Of a stretch of DNA of 36,389 bases, positions 16,732-26,477 are shown one piece after another. Position numbers and translations under genes: made by a program. The stretch's first letter is position 1; each line of letters opens with the position of its first letter. Location of the stretch: contig NZ_MUNZ01000133.1 of the NCBI RefSeq assembly GCF_002001205.1, positions 1 to 36,389 of the forward strand. The letters run 5' to 3'. The notes beneath the pieces were generated by a model that saw only the letters and a program-made list of their open reading frames with translations, was not told the DNA's origin and made no database searches. Source of the DNA: Hydrogenophaga sp. A37 (lineage in GTDB: Bacteria; Pseudomonadota; Gammaproteobacteria; Burkholderiales; Burkholderiaceae_C).

Positions 16732-17618
16732 ACGCCATGCACAGAAAAGGCATCATCCTCGCCGGCGGCTCGGGCACCCGTCTGTACCCCGTCACCCAAG
16801 CCGTGAGCAAACAGCTCATGCCGGTGTACGACAAGCCCATGATCTACTACCCGTTGAGCACGCTGATGCTCGCGGGCATCCGCGACATCCTGATCATTTC
16901 CACGCCGCAGGACACCCCGCGCTTCACTGAGTTGCTGGGCGACGGCAGCCAGTGGGGCCTGAACCTGCAATACGCCGTGCAACCCAGCCCGGACGGTCTG
17001 GCGCAGGCCTTCATCATCGGTGAAGACTTCCTGGGGAACAGCCCTTCTTCGCTGGTGCTGGGCGACAACATCTTCTACGGCCACGACTTCGCCGCCCTGC
17101 TCGGCAACGCGACGGATCGCCCTGATGGCGCGACCGTGTTTGCCTATCACGTGAACGACCCGCACCGCTACGGCGTGGCTGAGTTCGACCCCTCAGGCAA
17201 GGTGCTCAGCCTGGAAGAAAAACCTGCGCAGCCCAAGAGCAACTACGCCGTCACCGGTCTGTACTTCTACGACAACCAGGTCGTGGAGCTGGCCAAGAAC
17301 CTCCAGCCTTCGCCGCGTGGCGAACTGGAAATCACCGACCTGAATCGCCTGTACCTCGAAGCCAATCAGCTGCACGTCGAAGTGATGGGCCGCGGCTACG
17401 CCTGGCTCGACACCGGCACCCACGACAGCCTGCTCGAAGCCGGACAGTTCATCGCCACCCTGGAAAAACGCCAGGGCCTCAAGGTGGCCTGTCCCGAAGA
17501 GATTGCCTACCGCAGCCGCTGGATCGACATCGAACAGGTGCAGCGGCTGATCAAGCCCCTCGCCAAAAACGGCTACGGGCAGTACCTGCAACAAATCATC
17601 AAAGACGACCTGCGCTGA
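16728..17618 (+). CDS. rfbA: Glucose-1-phosphate thymidylyltransferase
   Basis: A 296-residue nucleotidyltransferase, the first and feedback-inhibited step of dTDP-L-rhamnose synthesis: dTTP plus glucose-1-phosphate gives dTDP-glucose. Seen: [85 protein letters not shown], and [12 protein letters not shown], all strongly conserved in RmlA. The ATG at 16728 overlaps the rfbD stop; an ATG at 16737 would be three residues shorter and is equally possible. Also known as rmlA. Confidence 0.96.
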   Translation: MNAMHRKGIILAGGSGTRLYPVTQAVSKQLMPVYDKPMIYYPLSTLMLAGIRDILIISTPQDTPRFTELLGDGSQWGLNLQYAVQPSPDGLAQAFIIGEDFLGNSPSSLVLGDNIFYGHDFAALLGNATDRPDGATVFAYHVNDPHRYGVAEFDPSGKVLSLEEKPAQPKSNYAVTGLYFYDNQVVELAKNLQPSPRGELEITDLNRLYLEANQLHVEVMGRGYAWLDTGTHDSLLEAGQFIATLEKRQGLKVACPEEIAYRSRWIDIEQVQRLIKPLAKNGYGQYLQQIIKDDLR

Positions 17619-17623
17619 ACGCC

Positions 17624-18169
17624 ATGAAAGCAACTCCCCTGGCCATCCCTGAAGTCATCCTGTTCGAACCCAAGGTGTTCGGTGACGATCGCGGCTTCTT
17701 CTATGAGAGCTTCAACCAGGCCCGGTTTGAAGAGGCCGTCGGCCATGCGGTCGATTTTGTCCAGGACAACCACTCCAAATCGAGCAAGGGTGTGCTGCGC
17801 GGGCTGCACTACCAGGTCCAGCAAGCACAAGGCAAGCTGGTGCGGGTGACTCAGGGTGAAGTGTTCGACGTGGCCGTGGACATCCGCCGCTCGTCCCCCA
17901 CCTTCGGTCGCTGGGTAGGCGCGCTGCTGAGCGCCGACAACAAGCACCAACTCTGGGTGCCGCCGGGTTTTGCCCACGGTTTCGTGGTGCTCAGCGACAC
18001 CGCCGAGTTTCTCTACAAGACCACCGACTACTACGCACCGGCGCACGAGCGCTGCATCGTCTGGAACGACGCCGACCTGGGCATCGACTGGCACACCGCC
18101 ACATCCCCCCTTCTTTCAGCGAAAGACCAGGCCGGCGCCGCCTTCCGGCAGGCCGAGGTGTTCGCCTGA
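17624..18169 (+). CDS. rfbC: dTDP-4-dehydrorhamnose 3,5-epimerase
   Basis: A 181-residue cupin-fold epimerase, the third step of dTDP-L-rhamnose synthesis. Seen: FEPKVFGDDRGFFYESFN, QDNHSKSSKGVLRGLHYQ with the catalytic His62, QGEVFDVAVDIRRSSPTFG, VPPGFAHGFVVLSD, FLYKTTDYYAP with the catalytic Tyr, and WNDADLGIDW. The length is typical. The gene follows rfbA by five bases and completes the four-gene pathway. Also known as rmlC. Nothing unusual. Confidence 0.96.
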   Translation: MKATPLAIPEVILFEPKVFGDDRGFFYESFNQARFEEAVGHAVDFVQDNHSKSSKGVLRGLHYQVQQAQGKLVRVTQGEVFDVAVDIRRSSPTFGRWVGALLSADNKHQLWVPPGFAHGFVVLSDTAEFLYKTTDYYAPAHERCIVWNDADLGIDWHTATSPLLSAKDQAGAAFRQAEVFA

Positions 18170-18177
18170 CACGCTCC

Positions 18178-19653
18178 ATGAAACTCATCTCCGTTGTTCT
18201 GTCGGGCGGAGCAGGCACACGTTTGTGGCCCGCATCACGTCAGGCCTACCCCAAGCCCTTCATGAAGCTGGGCGGCAGCGCCCTGCTGGAGCAGGCCATC
18301 ACGCGAGGCCAGGCCTGCGGAACCGACGACCTGCTGATCGTGACGAACCAGGACCACCTCTTCCTCACGCAAGGTCTGCTGTCCGAGATGGTGGACCCGC
18401 CCAAGGCGCGCTACCTGCTCGAGCCCAAGGGCCGCAACACCGCGCCTGCCATCGCCCTGGCCGCGCTCGCCTGCCAGGCGTCTGACGGGGACGACGCGGT
18501 CATGCTGGTGCTGCCCGCCGATCACCTCATTCCCGACACTGAGAGCTTTGTCGCCAACGCCATCGAGGCGATCCGCCAGGCCCAGAAGGGCCAGTTGGTG
18601 GTATTTGGCATCCACCCCACAGGGCCGGAAACCGGGTTTGGGTACATCGAGGTGCCCAAGGTAGGACGCGATGTTCAGCCCGTGCTGAAGTTTGTCGAGA
18701 AGCCCGACCTTCTCACGGCACAGGAGTACCTGGCCACGGGTCGTTTCTATTGGAACAGCGGCATGTTCTGTTTCACGGCGGGCACCATGCTGGCAGCCTT
18801 GGCTGAACATGCGCCCGATGTGCTGGGTGCGGCGCAGCAGACCATGGCGCAGTCGAGCACCAAGCCGCTGCCGCTGCCCGAACAGACCGGCGCACCATTG
18901 GTCACGCGCTTCGACTCACACACGTTCGGCAAACAGCCTGACATCAGCATCGATTACGCGGTCATGGAGCGCGCCACCAATGTGGTGCTGGTCCCCGCGC
19001 GCTTTGGCTGGAGCGACGTCGGTGCCTGGCCCGCCGTCGCCCAGGCCCACACACCCGACGCCAGCGGCAACACGCTGGGCGCCGCCGACAACACCGACTG
19101 GGTGGCCGTGAACACCACGGGCACCCACGTCCACATCGACAGCCACTGCCACAAAGTGGTCGCCACCGTGGGCGTCAAGGACCTGGTGGTGGTCGACACG
19201 CCGGACGCCCTGCTGATCACGAGCAAGCAGGAAGCCCAGAGCGTCAAGCGCGTGGTGGATGCCCTGAAGGAACGCCACATCAACAGTCCTCAACACCAGA
19301 GCACGCTGCTGCCGCCCGCCGTGCACCGCCCCTGGGGCACCTACGCGACCCTGAAAGAGGAAGACGGTTACAAGGTCAAGCGCATCACCGTCAAGCCTGG
19401 GCAGAGCCTGAGCCTGCAATACCACCACCAGCGTGCTGAACACTGGGTGGTGGTTCATGGGCGCGGCATTGTGCAGATCGGCGATGTCGAGTACCCCACC
19501 CGCCCTGGCGAGTACCGCCACATCCCCCTGCAGGAGAAACACCGTCTCACTAACACGGGCCACGACGAGCTGGTGTTGATCGAAGTGCAATGCGGCGATT
19601 ACCTGGGCGAAGACGATATCGTCCGGCTGTCAGACACCTACGGACGGGTCTGA
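18178..19653 (+). CDS. manC: Mannose-1-P guanylyltransferase / mannose-6-P isomerase
   Basis: A 491-residue bifunctional type II enzyme (ManC/CpsB/AlgA/WbpW type) that isomerises fructose-6-phosphate to mannose-6-phosphate and makes GDP-mannose from mannose-1-phosphate and GTP. The N-terminal domain has LSGGAGTRLWPASRQ (GGAGTRLWP at 10-18), KPFMKL, FVEKPDLLTAQEYL and WNSGMFCFTA. The C-terminal cupin has RPWGTYATLKEEDGYKVKR and the metal-binding QYHHQRAEHW (414-423). GDP-mannose feeds gmd and rmd downstream. A phosphomannomutase, needed between the two reactions, is not in the window. The stop overlaps the next gene's ATG by one base (TGATG). Confidence 0.94.
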   Translation: MKLISVVLSGGAGTRLWPASRQAYPKPFMKLGGSALLEQAITRGQACGTDDLLIVTNQDHLFLTQGLLSEMVDPPKARYLLEPKGRNTAPAIALAALACQASDGDDAVMLVLPADHLIPDTESFVANAIEAIRQAQKGQLVVFGIHPTGPETGFGYIEVPKVGRDVQPVLKFVEKPDLLTAQEYLATGRFYWNSGMFCFTAGTMLAALAEHAPDVLGAAQQTMAQSSTKPLPLPEQTGAPLVTRFDSHTFGKQPDISIDYAVMERATNVVLVPARFGWSDVGAWPAVAQAHTPDASGNTLGAADNTDWVAVNTTGTHVHIDSHCHKVVATVGVKDLVVVDTPDALLITSKQEAQSVKRVVDALKERHINSPQHQSTLLPPAVHRPWGTYATLKEEDGYKVKRITVKPGQSLSLQYHHQRAEHWVVVHGRGIVQIGDVEYPTRPGEYRHIPLQEKHRLTNTGHDELVLIEVQCGDYLGEDDIVRLSDTYGRV

Positions 19654-20444
19654 TGGGCGCCATTCGAGCCTTGTGGGCCTACCGCGGCTTCATCCTGGGC
19701 AACGTCAAGCGGGAGTTTCAGACCAAGTACCGCAACTCCTTGCTGGGCGCGGCGTGGAACATCATCAATCCCCTGTCGATGATCGTGGTCTACACCGTGA
19801 TCTTTTCCCAGCTCATGAAGTCCCGCCTTCCCGGGGTGGAAGGCACCTATGCCTTCAGCATCTATCTGTGCACTGGCATCCTGATCTGGGGGCTGTTTGC
19901 TGAAATCTCGACGCGGGCCACCGGCATGTTCCTGGAGCACGCCAACCTGCTGAAGAAAATCAGCTTTCCGCGGCTGTGCCTCCCGGTGACCGTGGTCAGC
20001 AATGCCCTGCTGAACTTCACCATCGTGTTCGGCCTCTTTGTGCTGTTCCTGCTCATTTCCGGGAGCTTTCCAGGCTGGGTCTTCATCGCACTCGGACCCC
20101 TGCTGCTGCTGCTGACGGCTTTGGCAATCGCGATTGGCATCAACCTGGGCGTGCTGAACGTGTTCTTTCGCGACGTGGGCCAGTTCTTCGGCATCTTTCT
20201 GTCGTTCTGGTTCTGGTTCACGCCCATCGTGTACCCCGCGAACATCCTGCCGGAAGCCGTGCAGCACCTGATGAACTACAACCCCATGGCCCGGCTGATC
20301 AAGGCCTTCCAGGAGGTGCTGGTGATGGGCCAATGGCCAGACTGGTACAGCCTTTGGCCCGTGGCCCTGATGACGGTGGTTCTCAGCGCAACGGGCCTGC
20401 GCCTCTTCTACCGGAACATCGGTGAGATGGTCGACGAACTCTGA
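19653..20444 (+). CDS. wzm: Polysaccharide ABC exporter, membrane subunit Wzm
   Basis: A 263-residue ABC-2 type permease with six predicted helices. With Wzt it moves a finished, lipid-linked polysaccharide from cytoplasm to periplasm. Typical features are the N-terminal amphipathic stretch FILGNVKREFQTKYRNSLLG, AWNIINPLSMIVVYTVIF, a central GLFAEISTRATGMF, SFPRLCLPVTVVSNALLNF, FRDVGQFFGIFLSFWFWFTPIVYP and the C-terminal NYNPMARLIKAF. The ATG at 19653 is in the TGATG overlap with manC; upstream in-frame codons lie inside manC. The Wzt partner follows after 11 bases. Its presence means export is of the ABC type rather than Wzx/Wzy. Confidence 0.94.
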   Translation: MGAIRALWAYRGFILGNVKREFQTKYRNSLLGAAWNIINPLSMIVVYTVIFSQLMKSRLPGVEGTYAFSIYLCTGILIWGLFAEISTRATGMFLEHANLLKKISFPRLCLPVTVVSNALLNFTIVFGLFVLFLLISGSFPGWVFIALGPLLLLLTALAIAIGINLGVLNVFFRDVGQFFGIFLSFWFWFTPIVYPANILPEAVQHLMNYNPMARLIKAFQEVLVMGQWPDWYSLWPVALMTVVLSATGLRLFYRNIGEMVDEL

Positions 20445-20455
20445 TCAGGACTTGC

Positions 20456-21676
20456 ATGGGAACCATCACCATCACGAATCTGGGCAAGGCCTACAAGCAA
20501 TACCCCACCCGCTGGTCGCGGCTGGCGGAATGGCTGGTACCGTTCAGCAAGCCCCGGTTCAAACACAAGTGGGTGCTCCAGGGTGTCACCTTCTCCGTGA
20601 ACCCCGGTGAGGCTGTGGGCATCATCGGGGTCAATGGCGCGGGCAAGAGCACGCTGCTGAAAATGATCACGGGCACCACCCAGCCCACGACCGGCAGCGT
20701 CCACATGACAGGCCGCGTCGCCGCCATGCTGGAGCTGGGCATGGGTTTCCATCCCGACTTCACCGGCCGCCAGAACGCCTACATGGCGGGTCAACTGCTC
20801 GGTTACAGCGCCGAAGACATCACGCGATTGCTGCCCGAGATCGAGGCATTTGCCGAAATCGGCGACTACATGGACCAACCGGTGCGGGTGTACAGCAGCG
20901 GCATGCAGATGCGACTGGCCTTCAGCGTGGCCACCGCCCAACGGCCCGACGTGCTGATCGTGGACGAAGCCCTGTCGGTGGGTGACGCCTACTTCGTTCA
21001 CAAGAGCTTCGACCGCATCAAGCAGTTCCGCGAAGAAGGCACCACACTGCTCATCGTCAGCCACGACAAGGGTGCCATCCAGACCATCTGTGATCGAGCC
21101 ATCCTGCTGAGCGCGGGTCAGCTGGTGATGGAGGGCGAACCCGAAGCGGTGATGGACTACTACAACGCCATGATTGCCGAACGCGAGAACCAGACGGTGC
21201 GCCAGCACATCGGTGAAGGCGGCCGGGTCCAGACGGTGTCGGGCACGGGCGAGGCGGTGGTCTCCGGGGTTCACCTGCTCAACGACAAGGACGAGGTGAT
21301 CGAACTGGTGAACGTGGGACAGCCAGTCGGTCTGCGCATTGCTATTGAAACCAAAAGCGAACTGCCCGAACTGGTGCTCGGGTACATGATCAAAGACCGG
21401 CTGGGGCAACCCATGTTCGGCACCAACACCCACCACCTCGACCAGAAGCTCAAGAGCGTGCCCGGAGGCCTGAAAGGCACCTACATCTTCCGATTTCCGG
21501 CCAATCTGGGGGCTGGCACCTATTCGGTTTCCACGTCGCTCCACATCGCCGACAACCATATCGGAAAGAACTACCAGTGGAAAGACTTGGCACTGGTGTT
21601 CAACGTAATGAACGTGGACAAGGCCACTTTTGTGGGCACTTGCTGGTTGCCGCCGCAGGTGGAATACCGAGCATGA
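20456..21676 (+). CDS. wzt: Polysaccharide ABC exporter ATPase Wzt with C-terminal domain
   Basis: A 406-residue ATPase. The nucleotide-binding domain (about 1-245) has Walker A GVNGAGKST (58-66), the Q-loop region near MLELGMGFHPDFTGR, signature YSSGMQMRL (146-153), Walker B VLIVDEA (166-172) and the H-loop VSHDKG. Residues from about 260 to 400 form an extra beta-rich domain (GVHLLNDKDEVIELV, then GTYIFRFPANLGAGTYSVST), matching the Wzt C-terminal domain. In E. coli O8/O9a that domain binds the chemically capped non-reducing end and makes export dependent on chain termination. The next gene encodes a methyltransferase fusion that could make such a cap. The stop overlaps that gene's ATG by four bases. 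Confidence 0.94.
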   Translation: MGTITITNLGKAYKQYPTRWSRLAEWLVPFSKPRFKHKWVLQGVTFSVNPGEAVGIIGVNGAGKSTLLKMITGTTQPTTGSVHMTGRVAAMLELGMGFHPDFTGRQNAYMAGQLLGYSAEDITRLLPEIEAFAEIGDYMDQPVRVYSSGMQMRLAFSVATAQRPDVLIVDEALSVGDAYFVHKSFDRIKQFREEGTTLLIVSHDKGAIQTICDRAILLSAGQLVMEGEPEAVMDYYNAMIAERENQTVRQHIGEGGRVQTVSGTGEAVVSGVHLLNDKDEVIELVNVGQPVGLRIAIETKSELPELVLGYMIKDRLGQPMFGTNTHHLDQKLKSVPGGLKGTYIFRFPANLGAGTYSVSTSLHIADNHIGKNYQWKDLALVFNVMNVDKATFVGTCWLPPQVEYRA

Positions 21677-24600
21677 CCGACCGGTTCTACGTGGCTTTTG
21701 AAGACCGCTACCGGGGATCGAGGGAACTGATCTACGAGCGACTCAAGGCCTACCTGCCCTTTGTGGCCCCCCTTGCGTCCGCGTTTCCGGGCGCTGAGGT
21801 CATCGATCTGGGCTGTGGCCGAGGCGAGTGGCTGCAGATGGTTCGAGACCAAGGATTGATGCCCTTTGGCGTGGACCTCGATGCCGGCATGCTGTCCCGC
21901 TGTGAGTCCATGGGTCTGCCGGTGCAGCAGGGTGACGCCTTGGCCTACCTCGCCGGATTGCCCGACAACAGCCAGGCCATGGTATCGGCCTTCCATTTGG
22001 TGGAGCACATCCCGTTCGATGCGCTCAGAACACTGGTCCAGGAAAGCATGCGCGTGCTGCGGCCTGGAGGCCTGCTGATCCTGGAGACGCCCAACCCCGA
22101 AAACGTCGTCGTCGGCACCAATCATTTTTATCTGGACCCGACACACCATAAGCCGATACCCCACCAGTTGCTGAGCTTTTTGCCCGAGCACTGCGGCTTC
22201 GAGCGAACGAAGGTCGTTCGACTTCAGGAGTCCGCAGCGCTGGCTCACAATCTGGCCCCGGGCCTGCACGATGTGCTGGTGGGCGTCAGTCCGGACTACG
22301 CTGTCGTGGCCCAGAAAGCGGCCCCGGCCGCGATCCTCACCGGCTTTGACGGCGCTTTTGCCCGGCACTATGGGCTTTCGCTCGACGAACTGGCCGTGCG
22401 GCATGATGCCTCGGTCAGGGAGCAAATACGGTCACTGAAGGACCAGGCGGTGAGCGCTTCGCGGGCCATGGCCACCACCGCAGAAGTGGCCAGACAGTCG
22501 ATGGCCCAGGCCAGAAGCGCCGAGGCCGACGTGCAACGCCTGGAGGCACTGGTGCGCCAGCTGGAAGCCCGGGCGCAGACCCAACTGCAGCAAGCCAACA
22601 CATGGCGCGGCGCCACCGATGCCAGCATGGCCAACATGGTCCACCGGCTGACCCGGATGGAGCGCTCCGGACCGATCGGCCTCCTGAAGTACCGGGTGGC
22701 ACGGCCCTTGGTGGCGAGTGCGGCGGCAGCGGGCGCTTCGCTGCTCACACCCTTCCCGACCCTGCGCCGGCACGCGGGTGCCTGGCTCTCGACCCACTTG
22801 CCACACGTCCATCAACGTCTGGTGTATCTGGCGCGCGGCAATGGTACAGACCACCCTGAGGAGACAGCCGGGTCAACAGGGTCAGCGGGGGAAGAACATG
22901 CCCGCACAGCGCCCATCGAAGTCCCGAGGGGTTTGCACCAGCGCACGGGGCCGATCGGCCCGCAAGCCGCGCTGGCCAACGCCGCATTGAGCGCGCTGGC
23001 GCGACCGCTGGAACTCGACAAGTACCTGTCCCTGCAGCGACCGGCGTCAGAGAGCGAAAGCCTGGAACCGGTCACGACACTGGGTCAGATGCGGCGCAGC
23101 GCGGCGTCGGTGTGTTTCGTCATCACCGTCGATCGGGACGACGCAGAGGCATTGAGCCGCAGCGTGCAGTCTGTCCTGAGGCAGACCGATCCTGCCTGGG
23201 AAGTCCTCTTGTGCGGCAGCGAAGCCATGCAAGCGCGCATCGCCGATTGGCTGGACATCGACTGGCGCATCCGTCGCGTCACCCAGGGGGCCGATTCCAG
23301 CGAGGTTCAGAACATCCTTCGGGCCTCTGGCCTGGCCACGAGTCTCTTTGTGGGCCTGCTCGCACAAGGTGATGTGGTCGATGACGATCTGGTCAAACAC
23401 CTCAGCAAGTGCCTAACGAACGACCCCGGGTTGGATCTGGTCTACACCGACGAAGCGACCCTGATGAAGGACGGCTCGGTCACCTCGCCGTTTTTCAAGC
23501 CCGACTGGTCCCCCGAGCACCAGCAGTCCGTCAATCTGGTCGGCCGGTTTCTCGCCGTGCGCAAGTCGCTGCTGCTCAACCTGCGTGTCGCCAACACCGG
23601 ATCACCGGAAGCCGATGAGTACGCTCTGGCGCTCGCTGTCACCACGGCCGCCCGGCGTGTCGGGCACATTGAAGATGTCCTGTACGTCCGCGAGCGCGAA
23701 ATCGACATCCCGGTGGGGGGCTTTTTCTCCACCGAAGGGCTGGAACCTGCCCGCCATGTCCTGCAGGCCCACTTGGCCCAGGAAAGCCCCGATGTGGAGG
23801 TCGTCGCCCACCCGAATCCGGGCAGCCTTCAGGTCAAGTGGCCCATCCCTGAGGGGCTGGAGGTCACGCTGCTCATTCTCACGGCCATGCAGGAACGCAC
23901 GGTGCCGGGCCGGGGACACCTGGTCCTGGCCACCAATTTTGTGCGCTCCATCATCGCCAAATCGACTTTCAAGGGCTACCGGATCATCGTGGTGGACGAC
24001 GGTCACGTGCCCGACGACCTGCGCGACCTGCTCGCTGCGCACGGTCACACCACACGGACATTCACCAAGAAGGGTGAGTTTTCGTTTGCCGAAAAATCCA
24101 ACTTCGCCACTTCGCTGGTCCCGTCCGGCGTGGCCCTGCTGCTCAACGACGATCTGGAGGTGATCGCCGGCGACTGGATCGAGGCGCTGGTCAGCCACGC
24201 GGTGCGTCCCGAAGTGGGCGTCGTGGGCGGCAAGCTGCTGTTCCCCAATGGAAAGATCCAGCATGCCGGCATCTCGACCGGGCTCAACGGGTCGGCAGGA
24301 CACGTTTTCATGAACAGCCCGTCCCGCGAACTGGAATACGGCGGCTATGCCTCCGTCGACCGCAACTGCGGTGCGGTGACCGGTGCCGTGATGGCGTACC
24401 GCAAGGACTTTTTCGACCAGATGGGGGGCTTCGACGAGGTCTTTCGTGTCGACTACAACGACATCGACTTCTGCCTGCGCTGCGTGAAGGCCGGGTACCG
24501 GGTGGTCTTCACACCGCACGCTGCGCTCTATCACTTCCACAATTCCAGCTTCAAGCGCCAGCACGACAAAAGCATTGAGCGACAGGCGTTCTTGGCCCGC

Positions 24601-24708
24601 TGGCAACGCGTTGTGGACCGAGACCCTTACTTCGGTCTGCACCTGCGCTCCATCTGTGCCGAACAGCACAACGACAGCATTCCGGAACATGATGTCTCCT
24701 CGCACTGA
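21673..24708 (+). CDS. Methyltransferase / coiled-coil / GT2 fusion, candidate chain terminator
   Basis: A 1011-residue protein. Residues 1-230 are a class I SAM methyltransferase with motif I VIDLGCGRGEW (43-53), SAFHLVEHIPF and LRPGGLLILETPNP. Residues about 246-332 are heptad-rich (SMAQARSAEADVQRLEAL onwards), a predicted coiled coil. A linker follows. From about 476 to 990 come two GT2-like units: the first has a degenerate metal site (VYTDEATLMKDG) and FFKPDWSPEHQQS; the second has a full LLLNDDLEV (823-831) and the FDEVFRVDYNDIDFC acceptor motif. The start at 21673 overlaps the wzt stop (ATGA). Methyltransferase plus coiled coil next to Wzt recalls E. coli WbdD, which caps the chain and sets its length; WbdD also has a kinase domain, not seen here. 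A transferase fused to the cap enzyme could couple elongation with termination. The role is inferred. Confidence 0.85.
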   Translation: MTDRFYVAFEDRYRGSRELIYERLKAYLPFVAPLASAFPGAEVIDLGCGRGEWLQMVRDQGLMPFGVDLDAGMLSRCESMGLPVQQGDALAYLAGLPDNSQAMVSAFHLVEHIPFDALRTLVQESMRVLRPGGLLILETPNPENVVVGTNHFYLDPTHHKPIPHQLLSFLPEHCGFERTKVVRLQESAALAHNLAPGLHDVLVGVSPDYAVVAQKAAPAAILTGFDGAFARHYGLSLDELAVRHDASVREQIRSLKDQAVSASRAMATTAEVARQSMAQARSAEADVQRLEALVRQLEARAQTQLQQANTWRGATDASMANMVHRLTRMERSGPIGLLKYRVARPLVASAAAAGASLLTPFPTLRRHAGAWLSTHLPHVHQRLVYLARGNGTDHPEETAGSTGSAGEEHARTAPIEVPRGLHQRTGPIGPQAALANAALSALARPLELDKYLSLQRPASESESLEPVTTLGQMRRSAASVCFVITVDRDDAEALSRSVQSVLRQTDPAWEVLLCGSEAMQARIADWLDIDWRIRRVTQGADSSEVQNILRASGLATSLFVGLLAQGDVVDDDLVKHLSKCLTNDPGLDLVYTDEATLMKDGSVTSPFFKPDWSPEHQQSVNLVGRFLAVRKSLLLNLRVANTGSPEADEYALALAVTTAARRVGHIEDVLYVREREIDIPVGGFFSTEGLEPARHVLQAHLAQESPDVEVVAHPNPGSLQVKWPIPEGLEVTLLILTAMQERTVPGRGHLVLATNFVRSIIAKSTFKGYRIIVVDDGHVPDDLRDLLAAHGHTTRTFTKKGEFSFAEKSNFATSLVPSGVALLLNDDLEVIAGDWIEALVSHAVRPEVGVVGGKLLFPNGKIQHAGISTGLNGSAGHVFMNSPSRELEYGGYASVDRNCGAVTGAVMAYRKDFFDQMGGFDEVFRVDYNDIDFCLRCVKAGYRVVFTPHAALYHFHNSSFKRQHDKSIERQAFLARWQRVVDRDPYFGLHLRSICAEQHNDSIPEHDVSSH

Positions 24709-26416
24709 GTCCCCCACGGCGCACGCCAGCCCCTACGATCGGGCGCCGTACAGCCAGTTGCTCAACCAGCTGGAGGACCATGCCCGCCGTGAAGCGGCGA
24801 GGATGGGTGCGGACTGGCACGGCACCATGGTCGCCAGCCCCGAGTCACATGAAGTGATGAAGCAGGCACTGACGCTGCTCCTGCTGGGTCTTTTCGACAC
24901 TCAGCACTACCTCACCGCCTACCCTGACATCGCCACCTGCGGTGCCGATCCCCTGCTGCACTATGTGGAGTACGGGGATCGTGAAGGTCGCTGGCCCAAT
25001 GCCCATTTCAATCCGCAGACTTACCGAACACAGTTCGGCCCTGACGGCCTTGGACCGGTCTGCGCGCTGTACCACTACGCTGCGCTGGGAGAAGATCTGG
25101 GGCTGGGGTCACCGACCGCCTTCGACCCCCTGCGCTACCTGTCGTCGAACCCGGAGCTTCAGCCCTGGCTGGACCGGCCCCTGACGCATTTCTTGCACCT
25201 GGGCAAGCCCGCCGGCCTGGTGCTCCACCACCGCATCCGCCTCTCGAGGCAACAGTGTGTGACCGTCCCGCCCAGGACCACGCTGGCGATCCCGGAGGGC
25301 ATGCGCGCCGATGAAGGCATCAACGTGGTGGGTCCACTGGACCGAGTGTCCGGCCTGGGCGTCAGCGCGCGCGGTTATCTGGAAGGTCTTCGCCTTGCCG
25401 GTGCGACCCGCATCGGAACCAGCGCCCGGCAGCTGGAGTTTCCCAGGCAAACCAGCATCGGGGACCAACTGAATTTGCCCCCTTTTATCGACAGCGCGAA
25501 GATCAACGTCGTCCACATGAACGGCGATACCTTGCCCATGATGCTGGAGCACGGCGGCGAGGCGCTGTTCAGGAACACCTACAACATCGCGGTCTGGTAC
25601 TGGGAACTGCCCACCCTGCGCCCGGAGTGGCAGGTGTCGATGAAGTACTTCAACGAGTTCTGGGCCCCCACGCCATTCATCGCAGAAACGCTCAAGCGCT
25701 CCACGGCCAAGCGGGTCACCTTGCTTCCGCCCTACCTGGCCTACCTGAACGACATCCAGCCAGACACGGTTCATCGTGCTGCCACCCGCAACTTCGTCTA
25801 CTGCTTTGATGCCAACAGCGTCCTGGAGCGGAAGAACCCGGGTGCGCTGCTGGAGGCGTTCTGGCAGGCTTGCCCGGTCAACGCCGGTTACGACGACGTG
25901 ACACTCACCTTCAAGATCACCTATCCGGACCATAGCATTCCGGACGTCAAACGGCTCTACGAGGCCGCGCAGCTCGATTCGCGCATCCGCATCATCGACC
26001 ACCTGCTCTCAGACGCCGAGCTGCACGAGCTGATCGGGACCGCCACCGCCTACGTGTCACCCCACCGATCAGAAGGCCTGGGACTGACCGTGGTGGAGGC
26101 CATGGGTGCCGGCGTTCCGGTGATCACGATTTCCTTCGGCGGGCTGAGCAGCTTTATCCGGCCCGAAACCGCCTTCCCCGTCCGCTACGACCTGGTGGAA
26201 CTGGCTGAAGACCACTTGCCCTATCCCCAGGGGTTCGTCTGGGCCGATCCCGACGTTGATTCGCTCGCCGACAATCTCCGGTTCGTGCTCGACAGGCCAG
26301 ATGAAGTGCGCGTGCGCACCGAGGCCGCACGGCGCCACATCCTCGAGTTTTTCTGCTCCCCGCGGCTGGTCGCGTCGTACCGTGCGGAACTGGAGCGCCT
26401 GTCCACGCTGGCGTAG
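24689..26416 (+). CDS. GT4 glycosyltransferase with three N-terminal 38-residue repeats
   Basis: A 575-residue protein. The N-terminal part holds three tandem units of 38 residues (about 69-106, 107-144, 145-182). Each begins F[DN]x3-Y and ends with a PL.HY...G...G pattern, for example [13 protein letters not shown] and [13 protein letters not shown]. Such units are common at the ends of large bacterial glycan-assembly proteins; their function is not known to me. The GT-B part (about 215-570) has [47 protein letters not shown] and the donor-site [19 protein letters not shown]. The start is the ATG at 24689 or 24692 (GGAA is just upstream), overlapping the preceding gene by 17-20 bases; codons further upstream belong to that gene's 3' end. 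The sugar donor is unknown, perhaps GDP-D-rhamnose or GDP-mannose. Confidence 0.85.
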   Translation: MMSPRTESPTAHASPYDRAPYSQLLNQLEDHARREAARMGADWHGTMVASPESHEVMKQALTLLLLGLFDTQHYLTAYPDIATCGADPLLHYVEYGDREGRWPNAHFNPQTYRTQFGPDGLGPVCALYHYAALGEDLGLGSPTAFDPLRYLSSNPELQPWLDRPLTHFLHLGKPAGLVLHHRIRLSRQQCVTVPPRTTLAIPEGMRADEGINVVGPLDRVSGLGVSARGYLEGLRLAGATRIGTSARQLEFPRQTSIGDQLNLPPFIDSAKINVVHMNGDTLPMMLEHGGEALFRNTYNIAVWYWELPTLRPEWQVSMKYFNEFWAPTPFIAETLKRSTAKRVTLLPPYLAYLNDIQPDTVHRAATRNFVYCFDANSVLERKNPGALLEAFWQACPVNAGYDDVTLTFKITYPDHSIPDVKRLYEAAQLDSRIRIIDHLLSDAELHELIGTATAYVSPHRSEGLGLTVVEAMGAGVPVITISFGGLSSFIRPETAFPVRYDLVELAEDHLPYPQGFVWADPDVDSLADNLRFVLDRPDEVRVRTEAARRHILEFFCSPRLVASYRAELERLSTLA

Positions 26417-26467
26417 CGCACCCGCCCCGCTGGCGGCAGACGCCCTCCCATCCATTCAACGTCATTC

Positions 26468-26471
26468 GGAG
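26468..26471 (+). promoter_or_regulatory. Ribosome-binding site for the TTG-started gmd
   Basis: GGAG lies six bases before the TTG at 26478. No ATG or GTG in the gmd frame lies closer to the conserved N-terminus, so this site decides the start. Confidence 0.65.
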
Positions 26472-26477
26472 AACAGC

